Assembly (NCBI GenBank): GCA_026645575.1
Contig: JAPKMW010000071.1
Coordinates: forward strand, 1 to 61,819
Source of the DNA: Caldilineaceae bacterium
GTDB taxonomy: Bacteria; Chloroflexota; Anaerolineae; Caldilineales; Caldilineaceae
Reading direction: 5' to 3'
Length of the DNA: 61,819 nucleotides
A model generated the notes under the pieces. It searched no databases and was not told where the DNA came from. It saw nothing but the letters and a program-made list of their open reading frames with translations. Positions 46,295 to 54,071 of this stretch are shown here, piece after piece (positions within the stretch are counted from its first letter, which is position 1; every line of letters begins with the position of its first letter). Made by a program: the position numbers and the translations under genes.

Positions 46295-46715
46295 GGTTTG
46301 ACTCCTTTAGCAAAGTAAATTAAATCAACAAGTGCTGCTTTCAGTTTACTACATCTCTTAACAAATTATCAAGTGCCGATCTGGTTGGCAAGATTTTTTG
46401 CTCAAAACCAGCAAGGACAAGGTAACCATGGAACCTTTTGTTGGCCCATCTACTATCAGTCAGGTGGTTGTATAAGGCGCAACCTTGCTCATTACAACAA
46501 AATTTAAGCATAAAGTCGTAGATAAAATCCACAAGTAGTTGGTTTACTGAATGGTAGTAAACGCACATAATTGTACCATTCGCCCACTGTCACAATATAG
46601 CTAACCTATTTCCTTTTCTTAATTTCTTTTAATAAACAATACGTTTTGATAACTTTCTGACAGGAAATGGTTTGTTGAGTAATGTTATAGTATGAAATGT
46701 TGCAAGATCCCAGTA
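46295..46715. other. AT-rich intergenic region, no gene seen
   Basis: It separates the L,D-transpeptidase gene from the second subtilase gene. An open frame at 46341-46568 on the minus strand has no recognisable features. The sequence is low in G+C near 46570-46700, as expected for a promoter region, but I cannot place one with confidence. Confidence 0.4.
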
Positions 46716-46812
46716 ACTATAGACATTCAGAAAAAGATCCGTACTCGTAGTACTCGTAGGGGCAATCCCTTGCGGTTGCCCAAGCCCGAAACATTATCTG
46801 AATATCTATAGT
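46716..46812. repeat. MITE-like element with 16 bp terminal inverted repeats
   Basis: ACTATAGACATTCAGA (46716-46731) and TCTGAATATCTATAGT (46797-46812) are inverted with one mismatch. Inside are a direct repeat (GTACTCGTA GTACTCGTA) and a hairpin GGGCAATCCCTTGCGGTTGCCC (46760-46781). At 97 bp it looks like a non-autonomous element. Confidence 0.65.
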
Positions 46813-46909
46813 AAAGTGATAGGTGGCGGACGGATCAAGTCAAGTGGTATCCATACCTAATGGGAGTGCAATCCAACACCATAAGAACTGAATCAATAAG
46901 AGGTCAACT

Positions 46910-48592
46910 ATGAAGAGAACTTTGTGTTTTCCGGCTATTACCCACTGGCGTTTGCTACCAATTCTGTTTGTCATTAGTGTCAGCTTACCGCAGACAACCA
47001 GTTTACCGCCAATTGCAGCCGTTATTCAACCCGATCTACTTCAGCTTATTCATTCTGTTCCCGAAACAACCGTTACCATTATTATTCAACAAAAAGCGAC
47101 CACGCATTCGCTCACGCGTTCATTGACACAACGGATTAGCGAGCTTGATGGGAAAGTAACCAAAGACTTGCCTATTATCAACGCCATAGTGGCACAACTG
47201 CCAGCGCGGCAGGTGGCGCGCCTGGCGCAAGAGGCCAACATCCGCTGGATTTCGCTGGATGGGCCAGTGGTCAAGACAAGCTGTGAAGGTTGTCTTGCGA
47301 CAGACAATTTAGTCAATACCTACAACCAGGCTGTGCGCGCCACCGAGGTGTGGAACGAGCTGCCTTATCGCCAGGGTCAGGATGTGACCGTAGCCGTAGT
47401 TGATAGCGGCATCAATAAATTTCATGGCGACTTTGGCAATCGCATCAAGCAGAGTGTGAACATCGCCTATCCGGATCTGATCTTTGACGGTTATGGTCAT
47501 GGCACCTACGTTGCTGGCATTATTGGCGGTGACGGCGCTCGTTCGCGCGGTTCCTATGTTGGGATTGCCCCCAAAGCCAACTTACTGGATGTGCGGGTAA
47601 CTTCGTTTGCCGGCGCTGCTACCGAATCGGATGTTGTAGCCGGGTTGCAATGGATTTATGATCATCGCATAACGCATAACATTCGCGTCGTTAATCTTTC
47701 GTTTAACGCCGCTCTCCCCCAATCCTATCATACCAGTCCCCTCAACGCCGCTTGCGAAGCACTTTGGTTTAACGGCATTGTGGTGGTAGCCGCCGCCGGC
47801 AATCATGGATCGGGCGCCTTATATCCGCCGGCGAATGATCCCTTTATTATCACCGTTGGCGCCGTTGATGATCGCGGCACAGCAGCAATCACGGATGATC
47901 AAATCGCTTCATTTTCTGCCTATGGTGTGACAACCGGCGGCATTGCCAAACCCGATCTCGTTGCACCAGGGCGCAATCTTGTCGCACCGCTAAACAGCAA
48001 GTTTGGCCTATTGAGTTTGTTGCGGCCAACCAACCTTTTGAACGATACACCCTATTTTCGCATGTCCGGCACCTCTGCGGCTGCGCCCGTTGTTTCAGGG
48101 GCAGTGGCTCTATTGCTTCAAGCTGAACCCAATCTAACACCAGATCAGGTTAAATACCGGTTAATGGCAACGGCGAATAAAAGTTGGAGCGGTTATGACC
48201 CAACCAAAGCCGGCGCTGGTTATGTGGACATTTATAGCGCCATTAAGACCAAAACGGTTGCCAGTGCAAATACTGGTGTACCGATCAGCAAACTCTTGTT
48301 CACCAATCCACTAGCTGGTTCCCATGAAAAAATGACATGGGATAGTGTCAGTTGGAGTAGCGTGAGTTGGAGTAGCGTCAGTTGGAGTAGCGTCAGTTGG
48401 AGTAGTGTCAGTTGGAGCAGTGATTATTGGGAGACTGATAGCAGACTATCGCGCTCTGGTGATTTGGTGTTGGATGCTTTGGTATTGGAAGAAGCGGCGG
48501 CAGCCATGCGCAATGAACTTATGCTCGCAAGTGAAGCAGAGCGCGTAAAAACAACGATCTTTCTGCCGGTCATTTTGACAAAAGTGGATTAG
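46910..48592 (+). CDS. Secreted subtilisin-like serine protease (S8) with SVSWS repeats
   Basis: 560 residues. A signal peptide (to about residue 30) and prodomain are followed by the S8 domain with Asp165 (AVVDSG), His197 (GYGHGTYVAG) and Ser389 (SGTSAAAPVVSG). After it, near 477-505, comes a run of SVSWS units encoded by 15 bp repeats. The tail ends TTIFLPVILTKVD. The layout (protease, short Trp-rich tandem repeat, FLP-V tail) parallels the larger subtilase at 37305, although the repeats differ. Confidence 0.93.
   Translation: MKRTLCFPAITHWRLLPILFVISVSLPQTTSLPPIAAVIQPDLLQLIHSVPETTVTIIIQQKATTHSLTRSLTQRISELDGKVTKDLPIINAIVAQLPARQVARLAQEANIRWISLDGPVVKTSCEGCLATDNLVNTYNQAVRATEVWNELPYRQGQDVTVAVVDSGINKFHGDFGNRIKQSVNIAYPDLIFDGYGHGTYVAGIIGGDGARSRGSYVGIAPKANLLDVRVTSFAGAATESDVVAGLQWIYDHRITHNIRVVNLSFNAALPQSYHTSPLNAACEALWFNGIVVVAAAGNHGSGALYPPANDPFIITVGAVDDRGTAAITDDQIASFSAYGVTTGGIAKPDLVAPGRNLVAPLNSKFGLLSLLRPTNLLNDTPYFRMSGTSAAAPVVSGAVALLLQAEPNLTPDQVKYRLMATANKSWSGYDPTKAGAGYVDIYSAIKTKTVASANTGVPISKLLFTNPLAGSHEKMTWDSVSWSSVSWSSVSWSSVSWSSVSWSSDYWETDSRLSRSGDLVLDALVLEEAAAAMRNELMLASEAERVKTTIFLPVILTKVD
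48345..48419 (+). repeat. Five 15 bp tandem repeats within the second subtilase gene
   Basis: GTGTCAGTTGGAGTA-type units (GTCAGTTGGAGTAGC) recur five times in frame, with single-base changes between copies, encoding SVSWS. Confidence 0.9.
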
Positions 48593-48609
48593 CACAGCCC
48601 CTATACACA

Positions 48610-48649
48610 GCCGGCAATGACAGGTTTGATGAAAGCTGCCATTGCCGGC
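48610..48649 (+). terminator. Hairpin after the second subtilase gene
   Basis: GCCGGCAATG (48610-48619) and its exact complement (48640-48649) form a 10 bp stem with a 20 nt loop, 18 bp after the stop. There is no T-run. Confidence 0.5.
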
Positions 48650-48698
48650 AAGAAATAATGTGTGCGCAATTCCCATGAAACACCAGAATTAGAAACAG

Positions 48699-50120
48699 AT
48701 GCGAACCATAGCCTGGATTTATATTTCAAGTATCATGCTCATTGCCGGTGGCATTTTGTTGGCGTCGAGCATGTCAATCATGAATACGCCATCTATTGGT
48801 TTGTTTTGGAGCTTAGTGCTCATTACAACCTTGTTGCGCCTATTCCGTGTACTGGATCCCAGTCACCAGGCGTATGAAGGGTCATCAATCGGCTTCTTTG
48901 CCGGTATTTTGGTGTTGCCTCTGTGGCTCTTTGTCTGGTTAGTGATCATCACCCATGGGATCGAGTGGCTGCTTGCGCGCGTGAAGAATCAGGGCAATCA
49001 TCTGCGCGCCTGGTATATTCAACCGTTCAATATTGCCAAAAGCATTATTAGCAGCAGTTTGGTCTACCTTTTTTTCAAGCTGATACCGTTGCCTGCCACT
49101 GGCCCCCTTTCGCCAGCCGATTTGCTCAATCTTATCGTCGCCGTTGCGCTTTATGTATTTGCGAATCAGGTGCTGCTGGGCATTGCCTTGTATTTGGCGC
49201 GCAATATCTCTTTCTGGCAGGCAGGTCTCTTGCGAACTTCTCTGCTGATTGAGGCGCCCTTGGCATTTATCGGGTTTATTGCGGTTGAACTGTTAGATCA
49301 AGGAGCTTTAACCTCGCTCTTTGTCTTCGCTCCGATAGTTTTGATCTACCAAGCTTTTATGCTGCCGAAGTTGCAACAAGAAGCGATTCAATCATTAGAA
49401 AATTTCAATCGTGAGCTGACGGTGGCTAACCAAGCGATTCAACAGGTTAACGATGATCTTTTTTATACCCTGGCCAAGGTCTTTGATGCGCGTGATCCCT
49501 TTGTCGGTGGTCATGCCGCTCAAGTCGCTACCTATGCGGTTGCGATTGGGCAAGAATTAGGCCTGCCGACAACACGGATTGAGACCCTACGCCAAAGCGC
49601 CTTGCTCCATGACATTGGCAAGATTGCCATACCAGAAGCGATTCTGCACAAACCAAGCAAGCTCACGGCAGCCGAGTATGAATTTTTAAAAAAGCATACC
49701 GATATCGGCGCCGATTTCATTGCAACCAGCCACGGTCTGCGCCATCTTGCTTCCTTCATTCGCCATCACCATGAGCGGTGGGACGGGCGCGGCTACCCGG
49801 CGGGATTAGCCGGTGAAGCGATCCCGCTGGAGGCGCGCATTCTCAACGTTTGCGATTCGGTCGAAGCCATGGCCTCCGACCGCCCCTATAGCCGCGCCAA
49901 GTCAGTGGATGAAATTATCAAAGAAGTTATCAACTGTGCCGGCCTCCAATTTGATCCCATTATCGCCAAAGCCTTTGTGCGGATTGCCGAACGCGAAGGA
50001 GCGCAACTGATCATCAATTCTGCGCGGGCCGTCGCTGCCCAATATAACGACCAGGAATGGGATTTAAAGGGCGTCAATGTAGAGAAATTCACCAAAATTT
50101 ATGGCCTTGTGGCTGCATAG
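48699..50120 (+). CDS. Membrane HD-GYP phosphodiesterase
   Basis: 473 residues. Residues 1-225 form a block of about six or seven membrane helices (MASE-like), followed by a short coiled coil and an HD-GYP domain: DPFVGGHAAQVATYAV, LLHDIGKIAIPEAILHKPSKLT, FIRHHHERWDGRGYPAGLAGEAIPLEARIL. All metal ligands look intact, so it should hydrolyse cyclic di-GMP or a related nucleotide. Its sensor-plus-output layout and many phrases match the middle of the 1614-residue fusion protein. It ends 13 bp from the convergent PurA-like gene. Confidence 0.92.
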   Translation: MRTIAWIYISSIMLIAGGILLASSMSIMNTPSIGLFWSLVLITTLLRLFRVLDPSHQAYEGSSIGFFAGILVLPLWLFVWLVIITHGIEWLLARVKNQGNHLRAWYIQPFNIAKSIISSSLVYLFFKLIPLPATGPLSPADLLNLIVAVALYVFANQVLLGIALYLARNISFWQAGLLRTSLLIEAPLAFIGFIAVELLDQGALTSLFVFAPIVLIYQAFMLPKLQQEAIQSLENFNRELTVANQAIQQVNDDLFYTLAKVFDARDPFVGGHAAQVATYAVAIGQELGLPTTRIETLRQSALLHDIGKIAIPEAILHKPSKLTAAEYEFLKKHTDIGADFIATSHGLRHLASFIRHHHERWDGRGYPAGLAGEAIPLEARILNVCDSVEAMASDRPYSRAKSVDEIIKEVINCAGLQFDPIIAKAFVRIAEREGAQLIINSARAVAAQYNDQEWDLKGVNVEKFTKIYGLVAA

Positions 50121-50133
50121 CAATAAATTGGGA

Positions 50134-51477
50134 TCATCTTGCCCACAGCCTAGCAATTTTGTCCATCGCTGTCGGCCCGATGGAAAGCAACCCAACCGGC
50201 AACCCCAAAGCAGCCGTCAATTGGGCGACGAGGGCTTCGCCATTCGGGATAGTCATCAAGTCGGGCCGACACTCATGCAAATGCGCTGTCAGTTGCGCCT
50301 GATAAGCCAGATCATTTCGCGTCGGCGATGGCATGATCTGGTCACAGGGGCCAATATCAGATTGATAGTGGGTGCAAAGCTTCAATTCCGCCAGGTCAGC
50401 CAGCCGATCCAGACAAGTGACCGCCAGGTAATCAAGCGGCCCAACCATCGCCAAGGCATAACGCAACATCACCAAGTCCAGCCAACCAACCCGAAAGCCT
50501 TGCTGCCAGGCGCCAGTGGTATTGCAGGCATCCGGCAACGCTGCGGTCAAGGCAGCATCTTCGGTGACAAAAGGGCCGGCGCCGTGACGGGTGGCATAGG
50601 CACGAGTAATGCCGATGCGCGTTAACTGGCCGCGGTAGTTTGCTTCCCTCAACAACTGGTCGGCATTCGCCAACGTGGTTGTACTCCAGGTCGTATGGGG
50701 ATGAAAGCCAACCCATTCATCGAGCAAAACTCCTTGCGCCCCTTCAAAGATAACCGCCCCTGGTCGCGCCAGCACAGTTGACAGATAGGCGCCGGGCACC
50801 AGTTGCACCTGTCGAGTAAATTCATCATAAACATCTAGTAACCACTCATCCCAGGCCGAATCAAGCAGCCAAGCCATTTCCGGCGCCGCTTGCACACAGG
50901 CATCGATTTGGGCGCGCAACGGCGCTACTTTTGCCAGATTGACAGCACGTAAAAAAGCCAATTTGGTGTACAGCCGATCCCGATCTGCCAGATCGCCCGC
51001 CAACAACACACGATCCTCATAGGCCAGCCGATCCGCCACCGTTTCGCCAATGCCCATGCCGCAACTGCCATGTCTGCGGTCGCCCCGTAACGCCTCACGC
51101 ACCCGGTTGACCGCCCGCTGAAAGGGGGTGATGACCACAGCTTCACGATCAATCGTTGTGCGCTGAAAAGCGTCACTAATGCCTAATGTGCGGAGATGTA
51201 CCTCTTCCGCCAACATCGCCAGCGGGTCGAGCACCATAAAGCGCGAAAGGTGGGTGGCGGCGCCGGCCATTGTCCCGGCGCCAAACTGAGCAAAGACATG
51301 CTCCTGTTGCGTCACCCCATCGGGCGCGATCGCCACCACCCGATGCCCAGCCTGGGCGCCGCCGTTGTAACGAATCACCGTATGCGCCCCGTAGGTGCGG
51401 GTCAAAAAATCGACAATCGACCCCTTCCCCGCATCGCCAAAGCCCAGATCGACCGTCAGGAAGGCTTGTTGCTTCAT
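50134..51477 (-). CDS. Divergent adenylosuccinate synthetase-like protein
   Basis: 447 residues from ATG 51477 (GAGGAG upstream); longer in-frame starts translate repeat DNA. The PurA-type core is recognisable: LGFGDAGKGSIVDFL (catalytic Asp15; canonical proteins read QWGDEGKGK), NGGAQAGHRVV (catalytic His45), FEGAQGVLLDEWVGFHPHTTWSTTT and TRAYATRHGAGPFVTE. The changes in the glycine-rich loop and the GTP- and IMP-facing segments suggest a different nucleotide or acceptor rather than housekeeping AMP synthesis. Its place behind a vWA protein and a J-domain pseudokinase supports a special role. Whether a canonical purA exists elsewhere is unknown from this window. Confidence 0.82.
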   Translation of the reverse strand: MKQQAFLTVDLGFGDAGKGSIVDFLTRTYGAHTVIRYNGGAQAGHRVVAIAPDGVTQQEHVFAQFGAGTMAGAATHLSRFMVLDPLAMLAEEVHLRTLGISDAFQRTTIDREAVVITPFQRAVNRVREALRGDRRHGSCGMGIGETVADRLAYEDRVLLAGDLADRDRLYTKLAFLRAVNLAKVAPLRAQIDACVQAAPEMAWLLDSAWDEWLLDVYDEFTRQVQLVPGAYLSTVLARPGAVIFEGAQGVLLDEWVGFHPHTTWSTTTLANADQLLREANYRGQLTRIGITRAYATRHGAGPFVTEDAALTAALPDACNTTGAWQQGFRVGWLDLVMLRYALAMVGPLDYLAVTCLDRLADLAELKLCTHYQSDIGPCDQIMPSPTRNDLAYQAQLTAHLHECRPDLMTIPNGEALVAQLTAALGLPVGLLSIGPTAMDKIARLWAR

Positions 51478-51517
51478 GGCAAACTCCTCAAGGGTAGATT
51501 CACCTTGCCATCGTGAC

Positions 51518-51598
51518 CAGATGACAAGGTGACCAGATGACAAGGTGACCAGATGACAAGGTGACCAGATGACAAGGTGACCAGATGACAAGGTGATA
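51518..51598. repeat. TGACCAGA/TGACAAGG octamer array
   Basis: Five copies of the 16 bp unit GTGACCAGATGACAAG in tandem, lying between the vWA stop codon and the PurA-like leader. It is word-repeat DNA like the heptamer arrays but purely direct. An array of related GACAAGG words sits on the other side of the vWA gene (52608-52660). Confidence 0.9.
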
Positions 51599-51599
51599 G

Positions 51600-52592
51600 T
51601 TAGAGACGACCATCAGTGGCGGTCACATAGGCGGCAACCGGTAACAGGCCCGTCGCAACTGGGACAACCGGGCCATGGACGGTGGCAAAGCGGGTGAGCG
51701 CCGTAGCGGCGGTGACGGCGGCGTCAGCGTCATAACCGGCGCTGACGAGATCATCGGCGCCCTGGTTGGGATCAAAGAGCGTGCCTTCACAGAGACCAAT
51801 CGCCAGGGCGATGGTTTCGCAAACAGCCGCTTCATCGTCGAGCAGCAACACCCGTTCGCCCAGCAAGGCGCGCCAGCACTCCTGCACTTCGGCGCTTTGA
51901 CCGTGCGCCGTATGGGTGGGGATAATGTGGAAGTGTTCGTAGCGCGCTTGCACTTCTGCTACCATCCGTTCGATACTGATGTCGCGCAACAAACGATCCC
52001 CAATGTGTTTACTCACTTGCTGCCGAAAGACCGCCGGATAAGGTTTTTCGTCGCCAATGGTGAAGAGATAGCCTTTCTTGCCCCGCTTGTCATAACAGTC
52101 GATGGCGGTATGGCGCGCCATCAAGTAGAGCGCCAGTTCATAGCTTTCATGCACCTGGCCGCCGCCCCCCCCTTCCAGAAAGATTTTGCCCAGTTCATCG
52201 TCCATCTCCAAGCCTGATTCAAATTGACCGATCTGCAAGGGGACTGCGTCACAATGAGCATCACCGACGGCGCCAAAGAGTACCTGCGGGTGTTCAACAT
52301 ACCCTTTTTGTACCAGGACGCGCATGAGCTTGCCCAGTTTGGTTTGCAAGACGCGCGGCACCTCGCCCATCGAACCGGTGACATCAAAGATCACGGCAAT
52401 CGCCACCGAGGTCGGGTGGGCATCACTATCCCGGCTTTCGCGTGTGACGCGATAGGGGTTCATCTGGTCGTGGACACGCTTGATACCGCTGACACGCACT
52501 TGTTGATCATAGGTGAATGCGCTCTGATTGGTCTGCTGACGATACTGCTGACGCGCTTGATAGGCGGCGTCGCTCCAATTAGAATGGCCCAT
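51600..52592 (-). CDS. von Willebrand factor A domain protein
   Basis: 330 residues from ATG 52592 (GGAGG seven bases upstream). The metal-ion-dependent adhesion site is visible as DVTGSMG (Asp70, Thr72, Ser74) and later FTIGDEKP. The domain spans about 60-280 and the protein has no signal or membrane helix, so it is cytoplasmic. HSNWSDAAYQARQQYRQQ at the N-terminus is not familiar. It lies between the J-domain pseudokinase and the PurA-like gene in one operon, and could act as a scaffold or switch. Both gene ends touch word-repeat arrays. Confidence 0.85.
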   Translation of the reverse strand: MGHSNWSDAAYQARQQYRQQTNQSAFTYDQQVRVSGIKRVHDQMNPYRVTRESRDSDAHPTSVAIAVIFDVTGSMGEVPRVLQTKLGKLMRVLVQKGYVEHPQVLFGAVGDAHCDAVPLQIGQFESGLEMDDELGKIFLEGGGGGQVHESYELALYLMARHTAIDCYDKRGKKGYLFTIGDEKPYPAVFRQQVSKHIGDRLLRDISIERMVAEVQARYEHFHIIPTHTAHGQSAEVQECWRALLGERVLLLDDEAAVCETIALAIGLCEGTLFDPNQGADDLVSAGYDADAAVTAATALTRFATVHGPVVPVATGLLPVAAYVTATDGRL

Positions 52593-52607
52593 AAAATGTA
52601 CCTCCAT

Positions 52608-52660
52608 TGAAAGACAAGACAAGATGACAAGAAGACAAGGTGACAGGGTGACAAGGTGCG
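52608..52660. repeat. GACAAGN word array upstream of the vWA gene
   Basis: GACAAGACAAGATGACAAGAAGACAAGGTGACAGGGTGACAAGG read as irregular GACAAGN units of 7-8 bp, the same words as 51518-51598. Confidence 0.8.
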
Positions 52661-52683
52661 ATGATGTAGTCACGTTGTCTGGG

Positions 52684-53751
52684 TTAAGCCGGCAGGACAA
52701 AGGGGCGAAAACGGGGTGGCCCGTACTGTTGCCCCAGGATGGTTTGAAATTCGTCAAAGAGTTCCCAAGCGTCGTTGGCGCGACGGTGGGGGGAGGGCAG
52801 CAGACAACTGCGCAAAAGGGCCTGGATTGGTTTTGGCACAGACGTTGGCAAGTCGCCGGTTGCCAGGTCGCCCCCCAGTAGTCGCAACAAACAGCGGGCT
52901 GCCATGTAAAGATCGGTGGCGGCGGTGGCCGGTTGGCGCGCTGGCACTTCCGGCGGGTAGTCGGCGGTGTAGGCCAGGTTGACGGCTTTGATCGTCGCGC
53001 CGATTGGCACGCTGTAGCACCAGTCAAGCAGCATGCCATTGTGATCGTGCAGCCGGATCAGGCAGTGATCCAGGGTGACAGCGCCGTGGACAAACCCCAA
53101 ACCGTGAATGACCCCAAGCATAGCCAACAGACGATTAAACATCCAGGCGGCATCGGCGGCGGCGATGCCTGCCGGATAGGCGCGCAGCACGGCGGCTAGC
53201 GAAACGTAGTCGCTTTCATACGCCAGCACATTGACCTGCCGGCAGGCGCCGGTGCCATCGCGCAGTTGCACTGCTTCGATCAAGGTGGGAAAATGGGCGC
53301 GCACGGCTTGCCCCTGGAGTGTGCGCGCCAGCCGCTGTAATACTTGCGCTTCCGTTTGCAACAAATCATTGTTGCGGGGCGAACGCACAACTTTGAGCAA
53401 TACCGCTTGCTGATCGGCGGCGGGATAGAGATCGCACAGATCGCCGGCAATAGGAGCGTCGTTGCTCACATAGCGATGCTGCCGTGTGACAACTTCAATC
53501 GCATGAGCAGCGCCATTGATACGCACACCAATTTGCTGCTGGGCGATCTGGTACCACTGCTGCAAGCGTGCAAAGGCTTCGGTTGCTTGTGCCGGATAGT
53601 CCCGGTTATGATCCGGGTGAACGGCGGCAGCCAACAAATGGTATTGCTCTTTCAACAGCGCCAGCGAAAGTGACGACAAGTTGGGAAAAATGGCTTCAAC
53701 GGTTGTTGCCTGCTGCAACTGTTGCCAGCGTGCAAGGAAGGTTTGGGTCAT
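52684..53751 (-). CDS. J-domain protein fused to a protein-kinase-like domain (probable pseudokinase)
   Basis: 355 residues from ATG 53751 (AAGGAGG upstream). Residues 1-75 are a J domain: ALLKEQYHLLAAAVHPDHNRDYP with His45-Pro46-Asp47, the DnaK-contacting motif. Residues about 85-350 are kinase-like: VLLKVVRS (Lys120), VIHGLGFVHGAVTLDHCLI where the HRD motif is HGA, and LLDWCYS (Asp243) where DFG would be. Loss of the catalytic Asp in HRD suggests a pseudokinase. It is first of a three-gene unit with the vWA protein and PurA-like enzyme and probably recruits Hsp70 to a client. I do not recognise a named family for this exact fusion. Confidence 0.82.
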   Translation of the reverse strand: MTQTFLARWQQLQQATTVEAIFPNLSSLSLALLKEQYHLLAAAVHPDHNRDYPAQATEAFARLQQWYQIAQQQIGVRINGAAHAIEVVTRQHRYVSNDAPIAGDLCDLYPAADQQAVLLKVVRSPRNNDLLQTEAQVLQRLARTLQGQAVRAHFPTLIEAVQLRDGTGACRQVNVLAYESDYVSLAAVLRAYPAGIAAADAAWMFNRLLAMLGVIHGLGFVHGAVTLDHCLIRLHDHNGMLLDWCYSVPIGATIKAVNLAYTADYPPEVPARQPATAATDLYMAARCLLRLLGGDLATGDLPTSVPKPIQALLRSCLLPSPHRRANDAWELFDEFQTILGQQYGPPRFRPFVLPA

Positions 53752-53796
53752 GACTAGCGCCTCCTTTCCATGAGAAGCGATGACGATCATCCCTCT

Positions 53797-53856
53797 CCGC
53801 TCTTAGTCAGTCTAGGATGAGTACACAATCGCCAGTCACGGACTGGCTAAGAGCGG
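53797..53856 (-). promoter_or_regulatory. Hairpin in the 5' leader of the J-domain operon
   Basis: CCGCTCTTAGTCAGTC (53797-53812) and GACTGGCTAAGAGCGG (53841-53856) form a 16 bp stem with one G-T pair. It lies between the promoter and the ATG at 53751 and could be a leader structure or a dispersed REP-like hairpin. Confidence 0.5.
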
Positions 53857-53888
53857 GTGATGGTTACGCGAATTTTTATCAAACAATT

Positions 53889-53939
53889 TAGTGTATTGTT
53901 TACACTAACCAATATAGTGTAAAAACGACACAAAGTCAA
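53889..53939 (-). promoter_or_regulatory. Promoter with triple TAGTGTA operator sites
   Basis: Minus strand TTGACT (53939-53934), a 17 bp spacer and TATATT (53916-53911) form a good promoter reading toward the J-domain gene. Three copies of TAGTGTA/TACACTA (53889-53895, 53901-53907, 53915-53921) overlap the -10 box and start region. Two of them form a perfect inverted pair with a 5 bp centre. A repressor binding here would block transcription. Confidence 0.7.
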
Positions 53940-54033
53940 GTGGCAAATGTTAGCAATTTGCTGACAAAGCTTGCAATTTTGCCTGTTACCAATCACAGCC
54001 ATTATCCGACTATACTGATAAGCAGCAAGCATT

Positions 54034-54061
54034 CCGTCCGGTAAGGACGCTTGAGTTTAGG
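54034..54061 (+). repeat. Half copy of the CCGTAGGGACGCTTG repeat
   Basis: CCGTCCGGTAAGGACGCTTG and AGTTTAGG match one arm of the elements at 14482 and 24494. It lies just upstream of the sigma factor start codon and contributes its AGGG Shine-Dalgarno. Confidence 0.7.
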
Positions 54062-54071
54062 GTACGAAACC

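Noticed and set aside
46341..46568. Small minus-strand open frame near the L,D-transpeptidase gene
   Set aside because: It lies in AT-rich intergenic DNA with no Shine-Dalgarno or recognisable fold.
50134..51477. Housekeeping purA
   Set aside because: The glycine-rich loop and several substrate motifs deviate from canonical PurA, and the operon partners are unrelated to purine synthesis, so I call it PurA-like only.
51518..51598. Regular direct repeats resembling a CRISPR array
   Set aside because: The 16 bp units are contiguous with no spacers, and no cas gene is present.
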